This document shows positions 40,543 to 48,936 of a DNA stretch of 64,000 bases, one piece after another. Position numbers and translations under genes: made by a program. The DNA lies in the NCBI GenBank assembly GCA_037443785.1, contig JBBINR010000009.1, forward strand, positions 38,053 through 102,052, given 5' to 3'. The stretch comes from JAQUOA01 sp037443785 (GTDB taxonomy: Bacteria > Bacteroidota > Ignavibacteria > UBA10030 > UBA8401). The notes under the pieces were generated by a model, which saw only the letters and a program-made list of their open reading frames with translations, did no database searches and had not been told where the DNA came from. Position 1 is the first letter of the stretch. Every line of letters starts with the position of its first letter.

Positions 40543-41460
40543 ATGATAAAACTCAAGCACCAAATCATGCCACATTTATGGTACGATAAAGAAGCGAAAG
40601 AGGCGGCAGAGTTTTACTGCTCTCTCTTCCCTGATTCCAAAATTACAAACATCACAACGCTTCACGATACACCCTCCGGCGATTGCGATGTTGTCTCGTT
40701 CGAGCTTTCCGGGCAGCCGTTCATGGCAATCAACGCCGGACCGCTTTTTAAATTCAATCCGTCAATATCGTTCATTCTTAATTATGATCCGTCAAGAGAC
40801 AAGAATGCACGGAAGAATCTCGACACTGCATGGGAAAAACTATCGCACGGCGGATCAGTATTAATGCCGCTTGATAAATATCCGTTCAGCGAACATTACG
40901 GATGGATTCAAGACAAGTATGGATTAAGCTGGCAACTTATTCTTTCAAACCCCGACGGCGATGAAAGACCGTTTGTTACACCTTTCCTTTTGTTTGTTGG
41001 AGATGTTTGCGGCAAAGCAGAAGAAGCTTCGAAGTTTTATCAATCCGTATTTGCACATTCAAAACAAGGAACAATTGCCCGTTACCCTAAAGGAATGGAG
41101 CCGGAAAAAGAAGGAACAATCATGTTCTCTGACTTTATGCTTGATAATACCTGGATTGCCGCAATGGACAGCGCACGCGATCATAAATTTTCTTTCAACG
41201 AATCGATTTCTTTCATGGTACCGTGCGATACGCAGGAAGAAATTGATTACTTCTGGAAAAAACTTTCTGCTGTTCCCGAGGCTGAACAATGCGGCTGGTG
41301 CAAAGATCGGTTCGGCGTTTCGTGGCAAATTCATCCCGCTGCCTTGGGTAAAATGATGCAGAAAGGTACGCGTGAACAAGTTGACCGCGTGACACAAACG
41401 TTTTTGCAGATGAAAAAATTTGATATTGCAAAACTGAAAAAAGCATTCGAACACGCATGA
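40543..41460 (+). CDS. Two-domain PhnB-type VOC-family protein
   Basis: Protein of 305 residues made of two PhnB-like VOC domains in tandem. The first covers about residues 4-130 (KHQIMPHLWYDKEAKEAAEFYCSLFPDSKI, YGWIQDKYGLSWQL). The second begins near 145 (TPFLLFVGDVCGKAEEASKFYQSVF) and ends with CGWCKDRFGVSWQIHP and the helix REQVDRVTQTFLQMKKFDIAKLKKAF. The second domain resembles the single-domain protein at 14873, so a fusion of duplicates is likely. An in-frame TTG at 40537 is less favoured than the ATG at 40543. Confidence 0.9.
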   Translation: MIKLKHQIMPHLWYDKEAKEAAEFYCSLFPDSKITNITTLHDTPSGDCDVVSFELSGQPFMAINAGPLFKFNPSISFILNYDPSRDKNARKNLDTAWEKLSHGGSVLMPLDKYPFSEHYGWIQDKYGLSWQLILSNPDGDERPFVTPFLLFVGDVCGKAEEASKFYQSVFAHSKQGTIARYPKGMEPEKEGTIMFSDFMLDNTWIAAMDSARDHKFSFNESISFMVPCDTQEEIDYFWKKLSAVPEAEQCGWCKDRFGVSWQIHPAALGKMMQKGTREQVDRVTQTFLQMKKFDIAKLKKAFEHA

Positions 41461-41500
41461 CAAAAATCATAATAAAAACCAAAACTAAAAAGGATGGTGT

Positions 41501-41881
41501 ATGAATATCGTTTTATGGATACTTCAGGTATTGCTGGCGGCTCAATTTCTTTGGCATGGCTGGATAATGGTGTTCCCGCCTGCCGAGTATATCGACATCA
41601 TGAACGCGAATATTGGGACGTGGCAGCGCATTTTCATCGGAGTGACTGAATCACTCGGCGCACTTGGTCTTCTTCTGCCGGGTATTACTCGCATAGCGCC
41701 GCGGTTAACGGTTTGGGCGGCAGCGGGGTTATTGATCGTTGCCGGCAGTGCTGCTGTTTTTCACTTCATTCGAGGTGAAAATAGCAGTGCAGTCTATACT
41801 GTCGTGTTGTTTGTGATAATTTTATTTGTTGCGTACATGCGTTGGAAAATAAAACCAATGGTCATTAACAGAGATAGGTGA
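41501..41881 (+). CDS. DoxX-like membrane protein
   Basis: Protein of 126 residues with four spans: VLWILQVLLAAQFLWHGWIMVF, IFIGVTESLGALGLLLPGIT, LTVWAAAGLLIVAGSAAVFHFI and VYTVVLFVIILFVAYMRW. The order and the WxxIFxGVxExxGALGL pattern match the DoxX_2 family. The role is unknown. AAAGGAT precedes the start. It is part of the long plus-strand run. Confidence 0.85.
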   Translation: MNIVLWILQVLLAAQFLWHGWIMVFPPAEYIDIMNANIGTWQRIFIGVTESLGALGLLLPGITRIAPRLTVWAAAGLLIVAGSAAVFHFIRGENSSAVYTVVLFVIILFVAYMRWKIKPMVINRDR

Positions 41882-41885
41882 AAAA

Positions 41886-41925
41886 GTCATTGCGATGAAT
41901 CCCGATGCTATTCAATCGGAATGAC
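41886..41925. repeat. REP-like inverted repeat
   Basis: GTCATT (41886-41891) and AATGAC (41920-41925) bracket an inner CCGAT/ATCGG pair. It fills the gap between the DoxX-like gene and the ABM-like gene and belongs to the GTCATTCC...GGAATGAC group. Confidence 0.55.
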
Positions 41926-41997
41926 GCCGCAAGCAACAAGGAATTTGATCTTATAAAAATATCAATAAAATAATTTCACCAACCAGGAGGATATTCT

Positions 41998-42300
41998 ATG
42001 CTGATCATTCGTGAAGTGTTTACCGCAAAACCGGGACAAGCATCAAAGCTTGCCAAGTTATTCAAGAAAGCATTTGGTTCAGACCAAAACACACGTGTTA
42101 TGACTGACCTGGCCGGAGAGTATAACACGGTCATTGTAGAAATGCAGGTGAAGAGTCTGGCAGAGTGGGAGAAACAGATGGAAGAATACAAATCGGGCAA
42201 GCCTGATCCAAAAATGGATCCAAAAGTTGCAGAGGAAATGTCGCACTACACAGAAATGTATCTGACAGGGCGAAGAGAGATTTATCAAATCGTTGAATAA
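41998..42300 (+). CDS. ABM/NIPSNAP-like dimeric alpha-beta barrel protein
   Basis: Protein of 100 residues that looks like a single ferredoxin-like barrel domain: MLIIREVFTAKPGQASKLAKLFKKAF, MTDLAGEYNTVIVEMQVKSLAEWEKQMEEY, and a C-terminal TEMYLTGRREIYQIVE. The pattern is common in ABM- and NIPSNAP-related small proteins; no catalytic residues can be named. AGGAGG precedes the ATG with good spacing. Confidence 0.72.
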   Translation: MLIIREVFTAKPGQASKLAKLFKKAFGSDQNTRVMTDLAGEYNTVIVEMQVKSLAEWEKQMEEYKSGKPDPKMDPKVAEEMSHYTEMYLTGRREIYQIVE

Positions 42301-42325
42301 TGACAACATAATCGAAAGACAAAAA

Positions 42326-42691
42326 ATGAAATATATGTTACTCGTCTACCTCTCCGAGGATGCGCTTACCGAAACAGAACGACAGCAATGTTACAAAGAT
42401 TCGGCGCAACTAACACAAGACCTTCATGTCGTCGGAAATTACATTGCTGCATCTCCGCTGCAATCCGTAGCGACAGCAACCAGTGTCCGCATACGCAGCG
42501 GCAAACGAATCATCACTGACGGTCCGTTCGCAGAAACGCGCGAACAGCTCGGCGGTTTCTATTTGATTGATGCAAAAAATCTGGATGAAGCGATAGGTAT
42601 CGCCGAACGTGTTCCCGTTGTTACTGTGGGAACAATTGAAATCCGTCCTGTGCTGGAAATTCCCGGCTTGCCTGAAAAAAATAATCTCTAA
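42326..42691 (+). CDS. YCII/DGPF-family protein
   Basis: Protein of 121 residues: MKYMLLVYLSEDALTETERQQC, RIITDGPFAETREQLGGFYLIDAKNLDEAIGIAERVP and GTIEIRPVLEI. Canonical DGPF is present. The frame is open from 42293, overlapping the preceding gene, but the ATG at 42326 starts the first strand as in the other copies. It ends 17 nt before an ECF42-type promoter. Confidence 0.9.
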   Translation: MKYMLLVYLSEDALTETERQQCYKDSAQLTQDLHVVGNYIAASPLQSVATATSVRIRSGKRIITDGPFAETREQLGGFYLIDAKNLDEAIGIAERVPVVTVGTIEIRPVLEIPGLPEKNNL

Positions 42692-42708
42692 AAATTTTAC
42701 GGACGAAC

Positions 42709-42737
42709 TGTCGAATTTCATCCTCTGTTTTCGACTA
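42709..42737 (+). promoter_or_regulatory. Putative ECF42-type promoter of the SRPBCC gene at 42781
   Basis: TGTCGA (42709-42714), 17 nt, CGACTA (42732-42737), then TAGAGTG. It ends 43 nt before the ATG, as in the site at 32729. It stands between a YCII gene and a SRPBCC gene. Confidence 0.78.
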
Positions 42738-42780
42738 TAGAGTGTAGAGAGAAATCATCATATAATCATTCGGAGACAAC

Positions 42781-43209
42781 ATGACAACTTCAACCAAAAC
42801 AACCATCACCGTGCAAACCACAGTCAATGCGTCGGTCGAAAAAGCATGGAAAGTGTGGAATGAACCCGAGCACATCACCAAATGGTGCAGCGGCTCCCCT
42901 GACTGGCACACACCGCGCGCTGAGAACGATCTTCGTGTCGGCGGAAAATTGCAATCACGCATGGAAGCCAAAGACGGAAGCGCCGGTTTTGATTTCGTCG
43001 GAACATACACTGATGTCAAGAAGTATCAAAAAATTGTATATGTCATGGAAGATGGACGAAATGTGACGATCGCATTCTTTACAAATGAAAACAAGACAAC
43101 CATCATTGAAACGTTCGACGCTGAGAATGAAAACCCGATTGAGATGCAACGAGAAGGATGGCAGACGATCCTGAATAATTTCAAAGCGCACGTTGAAGCA
43201 ACAGTCTAA
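42781..43209 (+). CDS. SRPBCC (AHSA1-like) domain protein
   Basis: Protein of 142 residues: ITVQTTVNASVEKAWKVWNEPEHITKWCSGSPDWHTPRAENDLRVGGKL, FVGTYTDVKKYQKIVYVMEDGRNVTIAFF, TTIIETFDAE and a C-terminal REGWQTILNNFKAHVE. It belongs to the AHSA1 group with WCxxSPDWHTP. It is preceded at the usual distance by an ECF42-type promoter, which links SRPBCC genes to the same regulon as the RibD-C and hydrolase genes. Confidence 0.9.
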   Translation: MTTSTKTTITVQTTVNASVEKAWKVWNEPEHITKWCSGSPDWHTPRAENDLRVGGKLQSRMEAKDGSAGFDFVGTYTDVKKYQKIVYVMEDGRNVTIAFFTNENKTTIIETFDAENENPIEMQREGWQTILNNFKAHVEATV

Positions 43210-43226
43210 TATTTTTTATTGTATAC

Positions 43227-43254
43227 GTCATTCCCGAATGTTTTTGTCGGGAAT
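43227..43254. repeat. REP-like inverted repeat
   Basis: GTCATTCCCGA and TCGGGAAT form an 8-bp stem (43230-43237 with 43247-43254) around a 9-nt loop. It belongs to the GTCATTCC family; the surrounding 125-nt gap has no other clear feature. Confidence 0.6.
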
Positions 43255-43334
43255 CTATCAATGAATGCCCGCGAATAACTGGCTAGCATGGCAAACATTT
43301 AACAACAGGAATATTTAACTAAAACAATGACGTT

Positions 43335-44126
43335 ATGAACACAGTCATCTCAAAAGACGGGACGACAATTGCATACGATAAATTAGGAAGCGGACATCCG
43401 CTTATACTTATTGACGGAGCGCTTTGTTACCGTTCATTCGGACCGATGGCGAAACTCGCTCCTCTGCTTGCAAAACATTTTACTGTTTACTGGTACGATC
43501 GCCGCGGACGCGGAGACAGCACGGACAAAAAACCATATTCTGTCGATCGTGAAATTGAGGATATTGAAGCTCTCATTAACAAGGCTGGCGGATCGGTATA
43601 CGTTGCCGGTCTATCGTCCGGAGCGGCACTTGGCTTGCGAGCAGTTAAAAGTAGATTGAATATTTCCAAACTGGTGATGTATGAACCGCCATATGTGCTT
43701 GGTAAAAAAACCAATCAAACACCGCCGGATCATGTCGGACAATTGAACACATTCATTGCGAAAGAACGCCGCAGTGATGCCGTAAAATATTTCATGGTAG
43801 ATATGGTGGGGGCGCCGGCAATTGCCACATTCATCATGCGATTACTGCCGATGTGGAAAAAATTTACAGCAATTGCGCATACGCTTCCGTATGATGCGGC
43901 AATTATGGGGGATTGGTCGGTACCGGCGGAAATAGTTTCTGCGGTTACTATTCCAACGCTCATCGCAGGGGGAGAAAAAAGTCCCGCTACACTCCGCAAT
44001 GCAGTGCACGTAATTTCAGAATCTCTTCCGAACGGAACGCTTCGCGTACTGGAAGGACAATCGCACAATGTAAATACTGAGGTACTGGCTTCCATGCTGA
44101 CAGAATTTTTTACTTATCACCATTAA
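43335..44126 (+). CDS. Cytoplasmic alpha/beta hydrolase
   Basis: Protein of 263 residues without a signal peptide: LILIDGALCYRSFGPM, YDRRGRGDSTDKKPYSV, the elbow YVAGLSSGAAL (Ser 94), and a C-terminal RVLEGQSHNVN with the His. The sequence suits a small esterase or hydrolase. It is close to a SRPBCC gene, and its stop is 27 nt before the frameshifted SRPBCC gene. Substrate unknown. Confidence 0.87.
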   Translation: MNTVISKDGTTIAYDKLGSGHPLILIDGALCYRSFGPMAKLAPLLAKHFTVYWYDRRGRGDSTDKKPYSVDREIEDIEALINKAGGSVYVAGLSSGAALGLRAVKSRLNISKLVMYEPPYVLGKKTNQTPPDHVGQLNTFIAKERRSDAVKYFMVDMVGAPAIATFIMRLLPMWKKFTAIAHTLPYDAAIMGDWSVPAEIVSAVTIPTLIAGGEKSPATLRNAVHVISESLPNGTLRVLEGQSHNVNTEVLASMLTEFFTYHH

Positions 44127-44153
44127 TCACTGTATCACTATACGGAGAGTCTC

Positions 44154-44686
44154 ATGAAAAAATAATTGTTCGAATTCTTGCGGTATTTGCCGCCATTGTT
44201 GCGGTTATTCTTATTGTTGCATCGACTAAGCCGGATACATTCCGCGTTGAGAGAACAATGAGGATGAAAGCCTCTTCGGTTAAAATTGCAGCGCAGATCG
44301 GCAATTTCCATAAATGGGAATCGTGGTCACCGTTTGAAAATTTGGATCCGGCGATGAAAAGAACATTCAGCGGTTCTGATGAAGGGGTTGGTGCAGTGTA
44401 TGAATGGGAAGGAAATTCCAATGCCGGTTCAGGGCGCATGGAAGTGCTGAACGTTTCCTCATCAAAAATTACGATCAAACTGGATTTCCTTAAACCATTT
44501 GAAGCGCATAATACTGCAGAATTTACGCTTGAGCCTGATGGTGAATTCACAAAAGTAACCTGGGCAATGCATGGACCAAATCAATTTTTAGGAAAAGTTA
44601 TGACCGTTTTTATAAGTATGGATGCAATGGTTGGTAAGCAATTCGAAACCGGTCTGTCGAATTTAAAATCGGTTTCTGAAATATAG
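44154..44686 (+). pseudogene. Membrane-anchored SRPBCC (polyketide-cyclase-like) gene with a frameshift
   Basis: From the ATG at 44154 the frame stops after three codons (ATG AAA AAA TAA). Adding one A to the six-A run at 44157-44162 opens a frame that encodes an N-terminal anchor (IIVRILAVFAAIVAVILIVA), then KPDTFRVERTMRMKASSVKIA and a full SRPBCC domain (FHKWESWSPFENLDPAMKRTF, GVGAVYEWEGN, FLKPFEAHNTAEFTL, VTWAMHGPN). This layout is normal for the family. It is therefore a one-base deletion at a homopolymer or a sequencing error. The residual open frame from 44258 lacks the anchor. GGAGAG precedes the ATG. Confidence 0.85.
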
Positions 44687-44729
44687 CAGTGACCGTATCA
44701 GCAGATCAAAAGCACAAAGGAAAAATACA

Positions 44730-44960
44730 ATGTCATTTCAAGCATATCTCGATAACATTAAAGCAAAAACCGGTAAAACGCCTGACGATTTTAAAAAACT
44801 TGCCGCAAAAAATGGCTTGTTAAAAACCGGAACGAAAGCAGGAGAAATTGTTGCGTGGTTGAAAAAAGATTTCGACCTCGGCCACGGACATGCAATGGCT
44901 ATTTATGCTTTACTAAAACCTTCTATTCAATCTGATAAAAATAAGAGCAGTAAAAAATAA
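44730..44960 (+). CDS. DUF4287-family small protein
   Basis: Protein of 76 residues that matches DUF4287: MSFQAYLDNIKAKTGKTPDDFKKLAAKNGL, TKAGEIVAWLKKDFDLGHGHAMAIYALLK. It is all-helical with a lysine-rich tail. Function is unknown. It lies between the frameshifted SRPBCC gene and a DoxX gene; AAAGGAAAA precedes the start. Confidence 0.9.
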   Translation: MSFQAYLDNIKAKTGKTPDDFKKLAAKNGLLKTGTKAGEIVAWLKKDFDLGHGHAMAIYALLKPSIQSDKNKSSKK

Positions 44961-44978
44961 CTTCAAGGAATGATCGTT

Positions 44979-45410
44979 ATGAGTATTCACCATATTACAG
45001 CAGGATGGTCAAAATTAGGACCGTATTTTCACAGTATCCTTCGCATGACATCTGCGTTTATGTTTATTCTTGCTGGAGCCATGAAACTTTTCGCTTTCCC
45101 AATGGGAATGCCGCCTGATAATAGCACTGCGGTCCTAATGTCGCAGGTGGGCATTGGCGGGATTCTCGAAACATTTGGCGGTGCTTTGATGTTATTCGGA
45201 TTTTTCACTCGCCCCGTTGCATTTATTTTATCCGGCGAAATGGCCGTCGCCTATTTTCAATTTCACTTTCCTCAAAGTCCGTGGCCAATTGTTAACGGCG
45301 GAGTAAGCGCTGTTCTGTACTGCTTCCTATGGCTCTACTTCTCGGCAGCTGGAGCCGGGCCGTGGAGTGTTGATGCTGTGAGAGATAAACAAAACATCAT
45401 CGAAGTATAA
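44979..45410 (+). CDS. DoxX-family membrane protein
   Basis: Protein of 143 residues with four spans: SILRMTSAFMFILAGAMKLFAFPMG, GIGGILETFGGALMLFGFFTRPVAFILSGEMAVAYFQFHFP and VNGGVSAVLYCFLWLYFSAAGAGPWSVD. The ETFGG and GEMAVAYFxxH motifs are typical of DoxX. An ATG at 44970 is too close to the AAGGA; the ATG at 44979 is better. It ends convergent with the GH127 gene. Confidence 0.9.
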   Translation: MSIHHITAGWSKLGPYFHSILRMTSAFMFILAGAMKLFAFPMGMPPDNSTAVLMSQVGIGGILETFGGALMLFGFFTRPVAFILSGEMAVAYFQFHFPQSPWPIVNGGVSAVLYCFLWLYFSAAGAGPWSVDAVRDKQNIIEV

Positions 45411-45424
45411 ATTTATACGTTCTC

Positions 45425-48088
45425 TTATTTATGTAGCACGCTCAGCGGCAGCCACACTCGGATTGCTGCTCCGGTCTGGCTTGCATCGGCAAACGGAACG
45501 AGAATCAATTCTTTTTTTACAGAATCCTTTTCTTTGCTTGTCATCGCTACAGAATACGATTGGGTACCAATCCATTCTTTGGACAGGAGATTGGATACAC
45601 GTTTGAATTCGGATTTATCAATAAAATTTTTTATTGAAGTTGTGTCATGTATTTTTTCTGTGTTTAAAGATTGATCGTATGCTAAAACTTGGGGGCCCCT
45701 TTGAAACGCTATACGATCCGGATAACTTTTTCCTCCCGAAATTATTTGGACGGGCATATCAATAGATATCTTTACGGTGTCTTTTAATTTCCACGGGCGA
45801 GTTATCGTCAGGTATTGACCCGGCGTTCCCGTAAATTCTTTTCCGCCAACTTTTGCATTGAATGAGCTGCACCACGAAGGGACACGCAATGCTATGGGAA
45901 ACGAAGCTGGCACTGAACTGCTCACCATTAACATCACTTCTCCGCTTTCAGGAAAACTTCCCGACACGTGTAATGATAGATTGATATTTTTTTTACCCGC
46001 TGTCATAAACGTTTCTTTATACAGTGCCGGTTCGTACATCATCAGCGTTGGCATCTTTTTTCGATTCCCGAATGTAAAATATGGAATCATGGCAATACCG
46101 CGGGGAACGCTTGATGTACAGCAACTGATATCCCCCTTATAAGATTTTTTGCCCATCAAGGGAGTGTAGTAACTTACGTAGCCATTTTCAGGGTTCTCTG
46201 CCGCCAACAAATGGTTGTACACTGATTTTTCAATTTGTTCTGCGAATCGTAGTTCTCCTGTAACACTCAATAGTTTATGGTTTAATTGAATCCATGTAAC
46301 AGTCACACATCCTTCACCGATGTTATCTTTGTCCGCGGCAGGCAGTATATCGTCGTCTTGGAAATGTTCAAATGAACTTGTCGTTCCTGTGATATACAAC
46401 CTTTTCGTTACAACATCCTGCCATGCAATCAGTGCCGGTTTCAAAAATTTTTCATCGCCGGTGATACTGTATACATTCACTAATCCAACGATATTTGAAA
46501 GCATTTCGTACGCTTTTCCATTGGCAACGTTATTTACCTGCCCCGTTTCCATTAATGAACTGATAATTTTGGGACCGTTTTTTTGTTCGTATGCGTCTAC
46601 GATGTAATAGCAGAAATCTAAATACTTTTTTTCTCCGGTATAACGGTATAACTCTACCATCGGGTCCAATACACTTGTCGCCGCCATGCCCATATGTGTG
46701 CCTGCATCAATAATGTCCCGTTGCCCTGGTTTATTGCCGAATGTTTTGCACAAAAGATCCCCGATTTTTTTGCATGCATCCAAAGCGGGCTGATAGCCGG
46801 TCGTTGTGTAATAACCAAGCAAGCCGTAGAGATTATATTTATGAGACCACACATCCCAGCTTGTCCAATATTCATCGGGAGAATATGTTCCGAGATATCC
46901 ATCTTCTAACTGCGTGTTGATGAGTGTATACATCATCCGATCCATCTGCTTTTTAAGCCGGATATCATGCGAATATCTCCAAACATTAGCGGCGGCTTCT
47001 AAATATTTTCCAATGTGTTCTCCCGCCCACGGATGATTGCCCGGTCTTTGGAGATACGGGTTCAATAATCCATTCTCATCAACTTTTAACAGACGCTCTT
47101 CAAGGTTTTGCACCAAACGTTTTTCAAGGTAACCGCTCACGTGTTGATCGGTACATGGAATAGAAGTATATGCATCCTGAATTTTATTTTGCACTACCGG
47201 TTGCGGTGCATCCGCAACACTAATTTCTATTTGTTTCTTTGCTAAGTAAAATTGTTTACTGCTTATGCTGCTCTGACTTTCGCTTTCGGTAAACCGATAT
47301 TCTATTGTAAGAAAATCTTCCTTGTCCGACTGATATGTCGCAGAGGTGAACACATTTTCATTTCCAGAATCCGGCTGAATTTGAATTTCTTTGGTTTCCT
47401 TGTGCAATTCTTTACCAAATTTATTCTTGATAAAATATTCCAATGTTCCTTTGCAGGTTTTGGTGCCGCTGTTAAAAAAATGTACCGCCGTATTAAATGA
47501 ATTATTTGATACGTCAAAAATTGTATATGCCATCGAAACAGAATCAGACCATTCGACAGGACTGTAGTTATACGGCCCTTCATACATACCTATACCGCCG
47601 ACATCCGGGCTGAACAGCCTGACCGCAACAACATTTTCTTTGTCATAGTGAATATCAGCTGGAGAAACGACATAGATGCGCGGCACATCCCATTTCGTCT
47701 GGTAGTGTGGAGGAAACGACCCTGTCTGCCCCGCAATTTTACCATTGAAAAATGTTTGGTCTACATCATCAATCTTTCCTAGGTTGAGTTTTAGTCCTCC
47801 TCCTTTTTCAATCGCATTTTTCATGCTGGAAGGAATGACAATTTTTGTTCGGTACCACGCATACACATTTTCTTTTTGATCTTTTGCCGACCAGCTTAGT
47901 TGAAGACTTTTTGTATCCCACAGAGAATCATTGAATGCGGGATTAGCCCATTCTGCCGTATCCCCTATTTTAAATTTCCATGTCATCGGTAATGCTGTGG
48001 TTTGCGCTTCTGCAAAAAACACATTCTCTGTCAGAATGGCTGCCAGCAAAAGATAGATGGATTTTTTTTCAAGGAAGGAAATATTCAT
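45425..48088 (-). CDS. GH127 family (DUF1680) beta-L-arabinofuranosidase-like glycoside hydrolase
   Basis: Protein of 887 residues with a signal peptide (cleavage near residue 28). The GH127 catalytic module starts near residue 300 (ENGLLNPYLQRPGNHPWAGEHIGKYLEAA), with TQLEDGYLGTY and NGKAYEMLSNIVGL; before it lies about 270 residues of beta-rich sequence. The metal/nucleophile motif of this family is visible: EGC with Glu about 592 and Cys about 594, and the vicinal pair Cys 656-657 in ISCCTSS, equivalent to the residues that bind zinc and attack in HypBA1. It likely releases beta-L-arabinose or related sugars from glycans outside the cytoplasm. It stands alone, divergent from a Crp-type regulator. 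Confidence 0.9.
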   Translation of the reverse strand: MNISFLEKKSIYLLLAAILTENVFFAEAQTTALPMTWKFKIGDTAEWANPAFNDSLWDTKSLQLSWSAKDQKENVYAWYRTKIVIPSSMKNAIEKGGGLKLNLGKIDDVDQTFFNGKIAGQTGSFPPHYQTKWDVPRIYVVSPADIHYDKENVVAVRLFSPDVGGIGMYEGPYNYSPVEWSDSVSMAYTIFDVSNNSFNTAVHFFNSGTKTCKGTLEYFIKNKFGKELHKETKEIQIQPDSGNENVFTSATYQSDKEDFLTIEYRFTESESQSSISSKQFYLAKKQIEISVADAPQPVVQNKIQDAYTSIPCTDQHVSGYLEKRLVQNLEERLLKVDENGLLNPYLQRPGNHPWAGEHIGKYLEAAANVWRYSHDIRLKKQMDRMMYTLINTQLEDGYLGTYSPDEYWTSWDVWSHKYNLYGLLGYYTTTGYQPALDACKKIGDLLCKTFGNKPGQRDIIDAGTHMGMAATSVLDPMVELYRYTGEKKYLDFCYYIVDAYEQKNGPKIISSLMETGQVNNVANGKAYEMLSNIVGLVNVYSITGDEKFLKPALIAWQDVVTKRLYITGTTSSFEHFQDDDILPAADKDNIGEGCVTVTWIQLNHKLLSVTGELRFAEQIEKSVYNHLLAAENPENGYVSYYTPLMGKKSYKGDISCCTSSVPRGIAMIPYFTFGNRKKMPTLMMYEPALYKETFMTAGKKNINLSLHVSGSFPESGEVMLMVSSSVPASFPIALRVPSWCSSFNAKVGGKEFTGTPGQYLTITRPWKLKDTVKISIDMPVQIISGGKSYPDRIAFQRGPQVLAYDQSLNTEKIHDTTSIKNFIDKSEFKRVSNLLSKEWIGTQSYSVAMTSKEKDSVKKELILVPFADASQTGAAIRVWLPLSVLHK

Positions 48089-48337
48089 GGGAAGTCATCC
48101 TTTGTTAAAATGGTATATCAAAAAATGGATGAAGTCTATTCAGATGAATCTCTCGATCATTCTACCAAATCCCTGGGCAAAAGACAAGTGATATTGCCTT
48201 TGCCGATGCAGAGAACGTCAAAAATATTTTATTCCGTCGGATTGAACAGAGAAACAGGAATTGCACAAAGGAAATTTTCAGATTATCTTCCCTTGTGTTA
48301 TTTTCTTTTACAAATGTATTCCAAAAATTAGATTACT

Positions 48338-48925
48338 ATGAAAGATATCGAACGGGTCAGCACATTTTTACACCACGTTGGCGGTATTGATGAGAAAGCA
48401 TTTAAACTTTCGGCGCCGCATTGGCAGTCTAAAACTTTTAAAAAAGGAGAGTTTTATAACGAGTACCACAGCGTGTGCAAATACCTCGGTTTTGTTCTCG
48501 ATGGACTCTTCAGAACGTATTATGTTGATAGTGTATCGGGTGATGAAAAAAATATTTTCTTTTTCCCAAAGGACAATGTTGTTGTTGCTTTCAAAAGCTT
48601 TCTTTCCCAAACTCCCTGCAATTACTACACTCAGGCAATGACCGATGCCAACGTGTTGATGATTCATATTGATGAACTGACGAACCTCTATAAGCAATCG
48701 CATCAATGGGAACATTTTGGAAGAGTTATAGCAGAAATCGCGTACAATTCAGCTATGGATCGAACTGAAGGATTTCTTTTTAAAACTCCTGAGGAACGAT
48801 ACAAAGAGATGGTAAAAACCCAGCCGGAAATTTGTGAGCAAGTTCCTTTATATCACCTTTCATCATACCTCGGCATTCAAGGCCCTTCCCTCAGCCGTAT
48901 TCGCAAAAGAATTTCACAAAAATAA
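48338..48925 (+). CDS. Crp/Fnr-family transcriptional regulator
   Basis: Protein of 195 residues. The N-terminal cyclic-nucleotide-binding-like barrel includes YLGFVLDGLFRTYYVDSVSGDEKNIFFFPKDNVVVAF, and a long helix leads to a C-terminal helix-turn-helix (PLYHLSSYLGIQGPSLSRIRKRI). The ligand residues for cAMP are not conserved by eye, as in many of these regulators. It could control GH127, which is divergent across 250 nt, or itself through the palindrome at 48937. Compare the broken relative at 28709. Confidence 0.88.
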   Translation: MKDIERVSTFLHHVGGIDEKAFKLSAPHWQSKTFKKGEFYNEYHSVCKYLGFVLDGLFRTYYVDSVSGDEKNIFFFPKDNVVVAFKSFLSQTPCNYYTQAMTDANVLMIHIDELTNLYKQSHQWEHFGRVIAEIAYNSAMDRTEGFLFKTPEERYKEMVKTQPEICEQVPLYHLSSYLGIQGPSLSRIRKRISQK

Positions 48926-48936
48926 TTCCTGCCGAT

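Noticed and set aside
44224..44229. CGACTA within the frameshifted SRPBCC gene
   Set aside because: It is inside coding sequence and no TGTCGA lies 17 nt before it.
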